64,000 nucleotides of DNA, from the NCBI RefSeq assembly GCF_003855395.1, contig NZ_CP034015.1:4722001-4786000 (forward strand), read 5' to 3'. The notes beneath the pieces were generated by a model. It was not told the DNA's origin. It saw nothing but the letters and a program-made list of their open reading frames with translations, and made no database searches. Numbering within the stretch: position 1 is the stretch's first letter; the number at the start of each line of letters is the position of its first letter. Positions 45,102-53,514 of the stretch are shown in pieces. The DNA is from Shewanella livingstonensis. Lineage in GTDB: Bacteria > Pseudomonadota > Gammaproteobacteria > Enterobacterales > Shewanellaceae. The position numbers and the translations under genes are program-made.

Positions 45102-46139
45102 ATGGACACAAATAACCTTCTCAATCATTTAGTCACCGCGGTGCTGGTCATTAATAACCAGCTTAAGCCAAGCTATGCCAATGCTGCGGCCGCACAATTA
45201 TTAGGAGTTGGTAACCATAAGCTACTCGAGCAAACGCTTCCTGAGCTATATCAACTTATGGGGGTCGAGCCACAATTACTACGCGATGCTATTAATGCTG
45301 GCCAAGGGCTTACGGTTAATACCGCCGCATTAATAACCCTAGACGGTCAACATCACACCATTGATATCACCTTGGTGCCAATTGAAAACGACAATAACCT
45401 CAGCATCCTAGAATTACGTCAAGTAGATCAACAACGACGCATTCATCAGCAGCTTAATATGGACGCCCAACAGCAAGCTGCACAGTTTTTGGTACGTAAT
45501 TTAGCCCATGAAATTAAAAACCCACTGGGCGGACTTCGTGGTGCGGCACAATTATTATCTAGAGAGCTCGACTCACCCGATTTAAAAGAATTTACCACCT
45601 TAATCATCGAACAAGCAGATAGATTGCGTAATTTAGTTGACCGTTTACTCGGCCCACAACGCCCAACTCAACATAATGAACACAACATTCACCAAGTGAT
45701 ACAGAAAGTCCTTAAGCTGGTTGAAATGGCGCTACCCGATAATATTCATTTAAAACGCGATTATGATCCGTCGATACCCGATATTCAAATGGACTCGGAT
45801 CAAATGCAGCAAGCGGTATTGAATATTGTCCAAAATGCGATACAAGCTTTAGAACATTGTGGCGGTGATATTGTCATTAGGACTCGCACCCAACACCAAG
45901 TCACTATTGGAACTCGTCGTTATAAAGTGGTACTCGCCTTATCGATTATTGATAACGGTCCCGGAATTCCTGCTGAGTTAATGGATACGCTTTTTTACCC
46001 TATGGTCACTGGCCGCGATGAGGGTTCAGGCTTAGGTTTATCCATTGCACATAATATTGCCCGACTACATGGCGGTCGCATCGATTGTATTTCGGCACCA
46101 GGCCACACAGAATTTATTATTAACCTGCCATTACAATAA
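45102..46139 (+). CDS. glnL: Nitrogen regulation sensor histidine kinase NtrB
   Basis: A 345-aa soluble kinase. An N-terminal PAS domain (about 1-110) precedes the phosphoacceptor helix with H136 in NLAHEIKNPLGGLRGAAQLL and the ATPase domain (NIVQNAIQAL, DNGPGIP, GSGLGLSIAHN). NtrB phosphorylates NtrC when nitrogen is scarce and dephosphorylates it through the PII protein when it is plentiful. No transmembrane segment is present, as expected. Translated 36 bases upstream of glnG on the same strand. Confidence 0.96.
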   Translation: MDTNNLLNHLVTAVLVINNQLKPSYANAAAAQLLGVGNHKLLEQTLPELYQLMGVEPQLLRDAINAGQGLTVNTAALITLDGQHHTIDITLVPIENDNNLSILELRQVDQQRRIHQQLNMDAQQQAAQFLVRNLAHEIKNPLGGLRGAAQLLSRELDSPDLKEFTTLIIEQADRLRNLVDRLLGPQRPTQHNEHNIHQVIQKVLKLVEMALPDNIHLKRDYDPSIPDIQMDSDQMQQAVLNIVQNAIQALEHCGGDIVIRTRTQHQVTIGTRRYKVVLALSIIDNGPGIPAELMDTLFYPMVTGRDEGSGLGLSIAHNIARLHGGRIDCISAPGHTEFIINLPLQ

Positions 46140-46175
46140 CTAGCATGCCCTTTGTAGGCAGAATGAGGTAGTAAG

Positions 46176-47588
46176 ATGAACATTAGTGAACAAGTTTGGA
46201 TCCTCGATGATGATAGTTCGATCCGTTGGGTACTCGAAAAAGCCCTTAAAGGTGCATCGCTGTCAACGGCCAGCTTTGCTGCTGCCGAATCGTTATGGCA
46301 AGCTTTAGAAGCATCACAACCTCAAGTTATCGTGTCAGACATCCGCATGCCAGGCACCGATGGGTTAACCTTGCTTGATCGCTTACAACTGCATTACCCG
46401 CATATCCCAGTCATTATCATGACCGCCCACTCAGACTTAGACAGTGCCGTGAGCGCTTATCAAGCTGGTGCATTCGAATACTTACCAAAACCATTTGATA
46501 TCGATGAAGCGATTAACTTAGTTGAGCGTGCGCTCACCCATGCGACAGAGCAAACACCACAACCGGTGATTGATACTACGATAAAAACGCCTGAAATAAT
46601 TGGTGAAGCACCTGCAATGCAGGAAGTATTTCGGGCCATAGGCCGCTTGTCTCGCTCATCGATTAGTGTGCTCATTAATGGTCAGTCAGGTACAGGTAAA
46701 GAACTAGTCGCAGGGGCATTGCACAAACACAGCCCGCGTAAGGACAAACCCTTTATTGCATTAAATATGGCTGCTATTCCAAAAGACTTGATTGAATCTG
46801 AACTTTTCGGCCATGAAAAAGGTGCTTTTACTGGTGCCGCGAATGTGCGCCAAGGTCGTTTTGAACAAGCTAATGGTGGCACGCTATTTTTAGATGAAAT
46901 TGGCGATATGCCAATTGACGTGCAAACCCGCTTATTACGAGTACTTGCTGATGGACAATTTTATCGTGTCGGCGGTCATCAAGCCGTGCAAGTAGACGTA
47001 CGCATTATTGCTGCAACCCACCAAAACCTCGAGGTTCAGGTACAAAAAGGCACCTTCCGTGAAGACTTATTTCACCGCCTCAATGTGATTAGGGTGCACT
47101 TACCGCCGCTATCACAGCGCCGTGAAGATATTGCCCAACTCGCCAATCACTTTCTCAACACTGCCGCGAAAGAAATTGGCGTTGAGCCAAAAATATTAAC
47201 CAAGGAAACTGCGGTCAAATTGGCTAATTTACCCTGGCCTGGTAATGTTCGTCAGCTGGAGAATACTTGTCGCTGGCTAACGGTAATGGCTTCAGGACAA
47301 GAGATTTTGCCGCAAGATTTACCGCCAGAGCTGCTTAAGGATCCCATCGCTAGCCAACAAAAAGCCGCAGGTGCGAGTGATTGGCAAACCGCGTTAACCG
47401 ATTGGATTGATGAAAAACTTGCTGCGGGTGAAAGTGATTTATTAACTGAAGTTCAACCTGAGTTTGAACGAATTTTACTTGAAACAGCGCTAAGACATAC
47501 CCAGGGACACAAACAAGAAGCAGCGAAGCGCCTTGGCTGGGGCCGTAATACCCTGACCCGCAAATTAAAAGAGCTGTCGATGGACTAA
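46176..47588 (+). CDS. glnG: Nitrogen regulation response regulator NtrC
   Basis: A 470-aa sigma-54 activator. Receiver domain with D55 in VIVSDIRMPGTDG and K105 in LPKPFD; AAA+ domain with Walker A GQSGTGKE (169-176), the sigma-54 contact loop GAFTGA (216-221) and the Walker B segment GGTLFLDEIGDM; C-terminal Fis-type helix-turn-helix (GHKQEAAKRLGWGRNTLTRK). Together with NtrB it should act on the NtrC-like sites found upstream of glnA and of glnL itself, forming a local regulatory circuit. Confidence 0.97.
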   Translation: MNISEQVWILDDDSSIRWVLEKALKGASLSTASFAAAESLWQALEASQPQVIVSDIRMPGTDGLTLLDRLQLHYPHIPVIIMTAHSDLDSAVSAYQAGAFEYLPKPFDIDEAINLVERALTHATEQTPQPVIDTTIKTPEIIGEAPAMQEVFRAIGRLSRSSISVLINGQSGTGKELVAGALHKHSPRKDKPFIALNMAAIPKDLIESELFGHEKGAFTGAANVRQGRFEQANGGTLFLDEIGDMPIDVQTRLLRVLADGQFYRVGGHQAVQVDVRIIAATHQNLEVQVQKGTFREDLFHRLNVIRVHLPPLSQRREDIAQLANHFLNTAAKEIGVEPKILTKETAVKLANLPWPGNVRQLENTCRWLTVMASGQEILPQDLPPELLKDPIASQQKAAGASDWQTALTDWIDEKLAAGESDLLTEVQPEFERILLETALRHTQGHKQEAAKRLGWGRNTLTRKLKELSMD

Positions 47589-47811
47589 AAACGAAACGAC
47601 GCAGTGGAGCCATAATGATGTAATAACATTATGGCAATGACACTTTTATACAAGTGCGATGATCTTAACAACGGTAAGTGTGAAGATGATCTCATATTGC
47701 AAAGTTTACTGAGTTTACACATAAAATCCGGTGACAAATAACCACCAGCGCTAGAATATTTATCGAGTAAAAATGTTACATTAAAATATAATATTCAAAC
47801 AAGGACCGATT

Positions 47812-49041
47812 GTGGATTTTGATGCTCATTATGGTGTAGTTATTCATCAAGATTTTATACCACTGTATGCAGATGATAATTATGCAAAAATCTTCGGTTA
47901 TAATACCGCTCAAGATATTTTAGCGCTAAAGAGTGTTCTAGAGTTAATCGATCCCGAATTACAGGATGTAGCCGCACACACTTACTACGCATTAATGAGT
48001 GGTATAGAAAAACCTCAGGTACGCAGCTACATTAACCGTAACCGTTTAGGTTTGAAACTCAATGTATTAGCTATTGAACATATCGTTGAATGGCAAGGAC
48101 GAGCAGCCCTAAAAATCACGATTGTTGATTTAACCGAATCGACAACACTTAAACAAGCTTTAGTGCAAAGTGAGAGTCGCTATCAGCAATTAGTGTATGG
48201 CTCGGTGCAAGGCGTATTAGTACATCGCAACTTTAGCCCACTGTATTGCAATCAAACATTGGCACAACTATTCGGTTACCCTAATATCCAAAGTATTATG
48301 TCACTCGCCTCAATTTTAGATGTGATTGAACCCAGCTATCAAGAACAACGCCTAGACGCTAACGCTGCGTTACTCGCAAATAAAGTTAAACCTCATCCTG
48401 TTGAAATCAAATGCTTACATCTTAGCGGTCGTATCATATGGGTGAAATTAATTGAGACTGTGATCAGTTGGGAACAGCAACCCGCGATTCAAGTTACCAT
48501 GATCGATGTCACCGAATCTTATTTATTAAAAGATAAACTCGATAAACAAATCTATGTTGATTGCCTTACCAAAGCCCTGAATCGACGAGGGTTTATCCAT
48601 TTTAGTCAGCAATTAATGACCCATAGCTCCCTTGTGCATCAACACCTTTATTGCGTCTTAATGGGGATAGATGACTTAAAGCAAATCAACCATTTATTTG
48701 GCCATGACATGGGTGACAAAGCGTTAATTCATTTTGCTCAGCATTGCCAAAGTAAGCTTGCTGAAACTGACTTAATCGCCCGTTGGAGTGGTGATGAGTT
48801 TATTGCCATTGTTCAAGCTAGCAGCAAAAGTATTGCACTAAAAATAGCCGAGAGTATTCGCCATAGTATCGAACATACAGCGCTTATCGAACCAGAAAGT
48901 GGTAAGTATATTCGCTTTAGTGCCTGTGTTGGGATATCTAACTGGCAAGCTGACGACACTATCGACAGCCTTATTTTACGGGCAGACTCAGCGTTAGAAC
49001 AAGCCCGATCACAAATCACTAGTCAGCTAGTATTTGCATAA
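47812..49041 (+). CDS. PAS-PAS-GGDEF diguanylate cyclase
   Basis: A 409-aa cytoplasmic protein with two PAS-like sensor domains (about residues 1-120 and 120-240) and a C-terminal GGDEF domain (about 245-405) that should make cyclic-di-GMP. The catalytic loop is WSGDEFIAI: SGDEF rather than GGDEF, a substitution that is generally active. MGIDDLKQINHLFGHDMGDKAL is the nucleotide-binding start. The GTG at 47812 follows AAGGA at a 6-base distance. No RxxD inhibitory site stands out before the loop. Neighbours do not indicate the signal. Confidence 0.88.
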   Translation: MDFDAHYGVVIHQDFIPLYADDNYAKIFGYNTAQDILALKSVLELIDPELQDVAAHTYYALMSGIEKPQVRSYINRNRLGLKLNVLAIEHIVEWQGRAALKITIVDLTESTTLKQALVQSESRYQQLVYGSVQGVLVHRNFSPLYCNQTLAQLFGYPNIQSIMSLASILDVIEPSYQEQRLDANAALLANKVKPHPVEIKCLHLSGRIIWVKLIETVISWEQQPAIQVTMIDVTESYLLKDKLDKQIYVDCLTKALNRRGFIHFSQQLMTHSSLVHQHLYCVLMGIDDLKQINHLFGHDMGDKALIHFAQHCQSKLAETDLIARWSGDEFIAIVQASSKSIALKIAESIRHSIEHTALIEPESGKYIRFSACVGISNWQADDTIDSLILRADSALEQARSQITSQLVFA

Positions 49042-49448
49042 CCTAGAGTCATAAATAAACGACATAAAGCCAATATTTTGGCTAACAAAAAACCGCTATT
49101 GCGGCTTTTTTAGTCTTTAAACGTCAATTGCTTCACTGTAAATAATAACCAATTAATACTTACAACAGTATGTTCAAGATACCAATAATGAATTGATTTT
49201 GGCACTCATAATAGCCAGAAAGGTCACTTTATGAAACAGAACATGGTCGATAACCAGTTTGTCACATTAAAAGAACCGACGCATGAGACATTAGTGGTGG
49301 AGGTCGAAATTGATGCCAGTATTACACACATAGTCCAGCAAGCTTGGGCGTAATTTACCGCTCTGGGATTTTAATCTCGATATCTAATCTGTGCCAGCTT
49401 AAACGCACGCATTACTGAGCTGACATTTTTCATCCCCACTCATCCCTA
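49042..49448. other. Intergenic region with a small candidate gene and hairpin
   Basis: Downstream of the GGDEF gene an imperfect hairpin with CCGC/GCGG arms and a T run (about 49087-49111) is probably its terminator. Then comes the 40-codon reading frame listed separately. Otherwise nothing is recognised. Confidence 0.5.
49231..49353 (+). CDS. Small reading frame, 40 aa, function unknown
   Basis: ATG 49231 to TAA 49351-49353. AAAGG lies about 7 bases before the start. The peptide begins MKQNMVDNQF and is acidic in the middle (VVEVEIDASITHI), without a signal or membrane segment. I do not recognise it. It may be a genuine small protein or a leftover of a larger gene. It is separated from fieF, which runs the other way. 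Confidence 0.35.
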   Translation: MKQNMVDNQFVTLKEPTHETLVVEVEIDASITHIVQQAWA

Positions 49449-50318
49449 TCACACCGGGTCCTGGTGAATAATGACTTCAGCATCATCAAACGCCGCTTTA
49501 ATCGTCAAGCCTGCTTTATCTGCTATTTCATGAGCATCATGCAAAGACAAGTCACCGGCTAATTCCATATGTAATTGAATAAATGTTGTTTTACCTGCTT
49601 GGCGAGTACGTAAATCGTGAATACCTTGAACCCGAGGGTCTTGCTTGGCCAAGGCTTTAATCTTGTCACGAGTCTCGTTGTCTAATTCACGATCAAGCAA
49701 GCTTTGAATTGAACGATAACCTAAACCAAACGCTTGATTGCCAATAAATAATGCGATAAATACGGCAAACAGACCATCAGCCCACCACCAACCATATTGC
49801 GCTAATACTAAGGCTAGCAGCACGGCAGCATTAAGGAGTAAGTCAGATTTATAATGCAATGAATCGGCTTCAACCAAAGAACTATTGGTTTTTTTCAACG
49901 CATGTCGTTGCAGCAAAACGAGTGCAAATGTCAGTACTATCGCAATAATAGACACCACAATCCCGCTAACCGCATTGGTCACAGGTACAGGATTAATTAA
50001 TCTTTCACCACCGTACAATAATAACAATGATGCCGAACCTAAAATAAACGCAGCTTGAGCTAACGTTGCTAACGGCTCAGCTTTACCATGGCCATAACGA
50101 TGGTCTTTATCTGCAGGCACAATGGCATATCGAATCGCAATAAAATTAACTATCGATGCAAGTGCATCTGCAAATGAATCGGTTAATGAGCCCAACATAC
50201 TGGCCGACCCCGAATACAACCAAGCAATTAACTTAATCACAATAAGGCACAGCGCAGTAGCAACTGATGCGCGGCTAGCTAATTTGACCCAAAAGTCATA
50301 TTCAGAAGATGTACTCAT
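49449..50318 (-). CDS. fieF: Cation diffusion facilitator FieF (Fe/Zn efflux pump)
   Basis: A 289-aa member of the CDF family, exchanging Zn2+/Fe2+/Cd2+ for protons across the inner membrane. Six helices lie in residues about 15-205; the metal-site aspartates are in SLTDSFADALAS (helix 2) and in EADSLHYKSDLLLN (helix 5); DKDHRYGHGKAEPLATL is the family's interhelix signature. The C-terminal domain carries further metal ligands (HMELAGDLSLHDAHEIAD). Length is close to E. coli FieF. Its start region has no Fur or Zur box that I can recognise. Confidence 0.94.
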   Translation of the reverse strand: MSTSSEYDFWVKLASRASVATALCLIVIKLIAWLYSGSASMLGSLTDSFADALASIVNFIAIRYAIVPADKDHRYGHGKAEPLATLAQAAFILGSASLLLLYGGERLINPVPVTNAVSGIVVSIIAIVLTFALVLLQRHALKKTNSSLVEADSLHYKSDLLLNAAVLLALVLAQYGWWWADGLFAVFIALFIGNQAFGLGYRSIQSLLDRELDNETRDKIKALAKQDPRVQGIHDLRTRQAGKTTFIQLHMELAGDLSLHDAHEIADKAGLTIKAAFDDAEVIIHQDPV

Positions 50319-50456
50319 AGAGGAATTATCGGCTCTTTTTACTGATGATTTACCAACTCTTACTATAGCAAGTTCATTACTTAATTAGGATAACATTTAC
50401 TAAAGTACCCGTTCGTATTATGCAAAGTGTGACCATTAGCAAACTTGCATAAACAA

Positions 50457-50484
50457 AAAGCCATTACCCAAAGGTAATGGCTTT
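50457..50484 (-). terminator. Terminator of the Spy/CpxP-like gene
   Basis: Perfect 12-bp inverted repeat AAAGCCATTACC / GGTAATGGCTTT with CAAA loop and a T-rich tail on the minus strand. Confidence 0.92.
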
Positions 50485-50518
50485 ATTTCATCTTATCTAA
50501 AGTGGTAACAACAATTTA

Positions 50519-51010
50519 TTAACGACGCGATTTATGACCTTTGCCTGAGTTAAATTTATCTTGAAACGTTTGTTGCTGTTCAGGCGTCAATAGTTGATAA
50601 ATTTCGTTTTGCATTTTCATATGAGTTAGCATTTTTTGTAAATGCATTTGTTGCTTGGCTTCAGCTATTTCAGTGGCTTTAGCTTCATCAAAACCCGCAG
50701 TAGTGATTAACGCTAGCATTTCTGCACGGTGCTCAGCGCGCTGCTCTTTTGTTGGTCGCTCTGGGCGGTTAGCTTTATATTTGTCGAATATCGCTTTCAC
50801 TTGTACTTTTTGAGCGTCAGTTAAATCAAGTTTACGCAGCATTTTATGCATGCCGCCCTGATGACCATGATGTCGGTCTCCTTTAGGAGCAACTTGTTCA
50901 GTTTTTACAGTGCTGTCCGTAGTATCAGCTGCATATAACTGACCCGCTAATAATGCTGAACTTGCCACTAAGGCAACTAAACTCGTTTTGATGATTGATG
51001 ATGTTTTCAT
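50519..51010 (-). CDS. Spy/CpxP family periplasmic chaperone
   Basis: A 163-aa exported protein, with a signal peptide ending at about residue 28 (SSALLAGQLYA). The family's two LTxxQ motifs are visible as LTDAQKVQVK and LTPEQQQTFQ, set in a helical, highly charged body; a His/Gly-rich stretch (KGDRHHGHQGGMHK) precedes them and could bind metal. Spy and CpxP hold or refold envelope proteins, and CpxP also inhibits the CpxA sensor. A perfect CpxR box lies 93 bases upstream of the ATG and cpxRA is two genes away, so it is best seen as the CpxP-like member here. Confidence 0.9.
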   Translation of the reverse strand: MKTSSIIKTSLVALVASSALLAGQLYAADTTDSTVKTEQVAPKGDRHHGHQGGMHKMLRKLDLTDAQKVQVKAIFDKYKANRPERPTKEQRAEHRAEMLALITTAGFDEAKATEIAEAKQQMHLQKMLTHMKMQNEIYQLLTPEQQQTFQDKFNSGKGHKSRR

Positions 51011-51102
51011 TGTTAAGTTCCTTGGTATGAATGAGATTTTTCCTGCCTCTGCAGATTGATACTCAGTTTACCTAATGCAATGTCAATAAGGGTTAAGACA
51101 GC

Positions 51103-51117
51103 GTAAACCTATGTAAA
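51103..51117. promoter_or_regulatory. CpxR box
   Basis: GTAAA-CCTAT-GTAAA matches the consensus GTAAA-N5-GTAAA exactly. It lies between the divergent chaperone gene (93 bases from its ATG) and the thioredoxin/DsbD-like gene (167 bases from its ATG), so phospho-CpxR could control either or both. Confidence 0.8.
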
Positions 51118-51283
51118 GAGCATTTTTCATAGCACTTTAGCTCCAGTAATTCATGATCGAGTTAGCATATTGAATCATAAAAACCGTTGTAATGAGAGCC
51201 AGTTAACGTAATTCAGACTTGATCCTTTCAGTCATCCGATAAGGGCATAAAATCTAATCATTAACGCTTTAGTGGAATAGATT

Positions 51284-52711
51284 ATGAACCGATTGATTAG
51301 CCAGCTGTTGTTACTTCTTTTTGTATTGATATTAGCCCCCAGCTCAATAGCCAATACCGCAACGTCAGCAGACGACTCACTTTGGTATAGCCAACAAAAT
51401 GAGCAGCCAGTTGTTAAGCTGCATTTTTTTTGGTCTAAAACCTGCCCTCATTGCCGTGAAGCACATCCGTTTATTGATGCTCTAGGCGAACGCTTTGACT
51501 GGATAGAGCTACACGACTACGCCATTAACGAACCCGGCAACGTCGATAAACTCATGCAAATGGGCAAAAAAACGGGTGTCGAACCTAAATCCGTACCCTA
51601 CTTCGCCATTTGTGGCGAAGCCGTTGTGGGCTATAACAGCCATAATGTTACAGGCCGTTTTATCCTAGAGCGCTTAGTTAACTGCTACCAACGTCAAGGT
51701 GGTAAAGCTGATATTGGCGATAAACTCGATGATTTTCTAGGGGCGACGCCCGTTGAGAATACGCCATTGTTTGAAACCTGTAGTGACACTAGTGACGATC
51801 CACAAGCCGAGGGTTCTTGTGGTATGTCATTTGACCAAGCCAGTGACATCGCCCCAGCACCAACCGTACAGCCTGTCGATATTCCATTAATTGGCGCAGT
51901 ACACCCTGAAGAAATGTCATTGCCAGTACTCACCATAGTATTAGCCGGCGTTGATGCTTTTAATCCTTGCGCCTTTTTCGTGTTACTGTTTTTACTGAGC
52001 ATTATGGTTAATGCTGGCAGCCGCAAACGTATGCTGCTGGTTGGCGGGATTTTTGTATTTTTCTCCGGCTTTATTTACTTTGTGTTTATGAGCGCCTGGC
52101 TCAACTTATTCCAGCTACTTGGCGGCGGTGATGGTGGTATCATTATTACTTGTGCCGGCGTATTGGCATTAATAGCCGCGATAGTGAATATAAAAGATTA
52201 CTTTTACGGCCGCGGCGATGTCAGTCTATCAATGTCGGTCGAAAATCGTGGCTCGCTGATTAAGCGTATGGGTAAGTTATCTAAAGCCAGCTCGTTGCCA
52301 ACCATGATTTTAGGCTCAACCATTCTGGCTATCTTAGCCAACACCTATGAGCTATTGTGCACTGCAGGTTTTCCAATGATTTACACCTCGGTGTTGTCAT
52401 TATCAGATCTCGATACCATGCAACGTTACCTGTATTTAATCGCTTATAATGTAGTTTATGTTATCCCGCTTGCTGCCATTGTAATTGTATTCTCGATGAC
52501 ATTAGGCAAACGCAAACTCACCGAAAAAGAAGGTGAAGTCCTCAAACTAATGTCAGGAATAATGATGTTAGGTTTAGGCAGCATGTTAGTGTTTAATCCC
52601 AATGCTCTGCAAAATGCGGTCTTTTCGGTCGGCTTAATCCTCGGGTCAATTGTACTGACCTTTATTATTGCCAGAATTAAACGCTATATAGTACAAAATA
52701 AAGCAGGGTAA
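51284..52711 (+). CDS. Thioredoxin-like domain fused to DsbD/CcdA-like membrane domain
   Basis: A 475-aa envelope protein. A signal peptide (residues 1-24) is followed by a thioredoxin-fold domain with a DsbA/DsbC-like active site C54-P-H-C57, then a linker with two more cysteines (C166, C179), and from about 212 a six- to eight-helix membrane domain. The latter has N227-P-C229 and L-C359-T-A-G, placed like the two membrane cysteines of DsbD/CcdA that pass electrons across the inner membrane. The thioredoxin domain therefore precedes the membrane domain, unlike the order in CcdA/ResA or DsbD's C-terminal arrangement. It probably moves reducing power to periplasmic thiols. The partner is unknown. 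Its gene lies between the chaperone and cpxRA. Confidence 0.84.
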   Translation: MNRLISQLLLLLFVLILAPSSIANTATSADDSLWYSQQNEQPVVKLHFFWSKTCPHCREAHPFIDALGERFDWIELHDYAINEPGNVDKLMQMGKKTGVEPKSVPYFAICGEAVVGYNSHNVTGRFILERLVNCYQRQGGKADIGDKLDDFLGATPVENTPLFETCSDTSDDPQAEGSCGMSFDQASDIAPAPTVQPVDIPLIGAVHPEEMSLPVLTIVLAGVDAFNPCAFFVLLFLLSIMVNAGSRKRMLLVGGIFVFFSGFIYFVFMSAWLNLFQLLGGGDGGIIITCAGVLALIAAIVNIKDYFYGRGDVSLSMSVENRGSLIKRMGKLSKASSLPTMILGSTILAILANTYELLCTAGFPMIYTSVLSLSDLDTMQRYLYLIAYNVVYVIPLAAIVIVFSMTLGKRKLTEKEGEVLKLMSGIMMLGLGSMLVFNPNALQNAVFSVGLILGSIVLTFIIARIKRYIVQNKAG

Positions 52712-52773
52712 ATGTAAAACTGTGCAATGTTGATATGATTTAATCTTGGCATGAGATAAGCTTAATTGATCGA

Positions 52774-52807
52774 AAAATCTGTATGTTAGCTTCAACATAC
52801 AGATTTT
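52774..52807. terminator. Perfect 14-bp hairpin between redox gene and cpxR
   Basis: AAAATCTGTATGTT (52774-52787) and AACATACAGATTTT (52794-52807) are exact reverse complements with a 6-nt loop. It ends 20 bases before cpxR. It may terminate the upstream gene or form structure in the cpxR leader. Confidence 0.6.
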
Positions 52808-52827
52808 CTTTGTGCCAGAGGACAGTT

Positions 52828-53514
52828 ATGAATCGCATTTTACTTATCGACGATGATATTGGTTTATCCGATCTACTCAGCCAATTACTTGAGTTGGAAG
52901 GGTTTGCCTTAAGCCAAGCTTATGATGGTGAGCAAGGGCTAATGATGGCGCAACAGCAAGACTTCGATTTAATCCTCCTCGACGTTATGCTGCCTAAACT
53001 TAATGGCTTTGAAGTATTGCGGGCTTTAAGGCAACGCAAACAAACCCCAGTATTAATGCTAACCGCTCGCGGTGATGAAATAGATCGCGTTGTCGGCCTT
53101 GAAATCGGCGCTGATGACTACTTACCAAAACCGTTTAATGACCGCGAGTTAGTGGCACGAATTAGGGCCATATTACGCCGAGCACAAACAACTCAGCAAG
53201 ATAGTCTCTCCAATGAAATGATGCAGTTTGGTGACTTACGCCTCGACCCTACCCGCCAAGAAACCTATTGCAATGAGCAACTAATCATCCTCACTGGCAC
53301 CGAGTTTTCACTGTTGTTTAATTTAGTTGAGAAATCCGGCGAACTGATCACCAAAGAGTCGTTAAGTGAAAACGTATTAGGTAAAAAGCTAATGCCATTT
53401 GACCGCAGCATAGATATGCATTTGTCTAACTTACGTAAAAAACTACCAGAGCGCCAAGACGGCCGCCCACGCGTCAAAACCCTGCGCGGCAAAGGTTATA
53501 TTTGGATACCTTAA
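52828..53514 (+). CDS. cpxR: Envelope-stress response regulator CpxR
   Basis: A 228-aa OmpR-class regulator. Receiver domain with D52 in LILLDVMLPKLNGFEV and the DDD acidic pocket at residues 8-10; C-terminal winged helix with GTEFSLLFNLVEKSGE and SIDMHLSNLRKKL, then a TLRGKGYIW end. The wording of the receiver closely follows E. coli CpxR. ATG 52828 has AGAGGAC before it; the longer frame from 52783 starts inside the hairpin. Overlaps cpxA by one base (TAATG). Confidence 0.93.
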   Translation: MNRILLIDDDIGLSDLLSQLLELEGFALSQAYDGEQGLMMAQQQDFDLILLDVMLPKLNGFEVLRALRQRKQTPVLMLTARGDEIDRVVGLEIGADDYLPKPFNDRELVARIRAILRRAQTTQQDSLSNEMMQFGDLRLDPTRQETYCNEQLIILTGTEFSLLFNLVEKSGELITKESLSENVLGKKLMPFDRSIDMHLSNLRKKLPERQDGRPRVKTLRGKGYIWIP

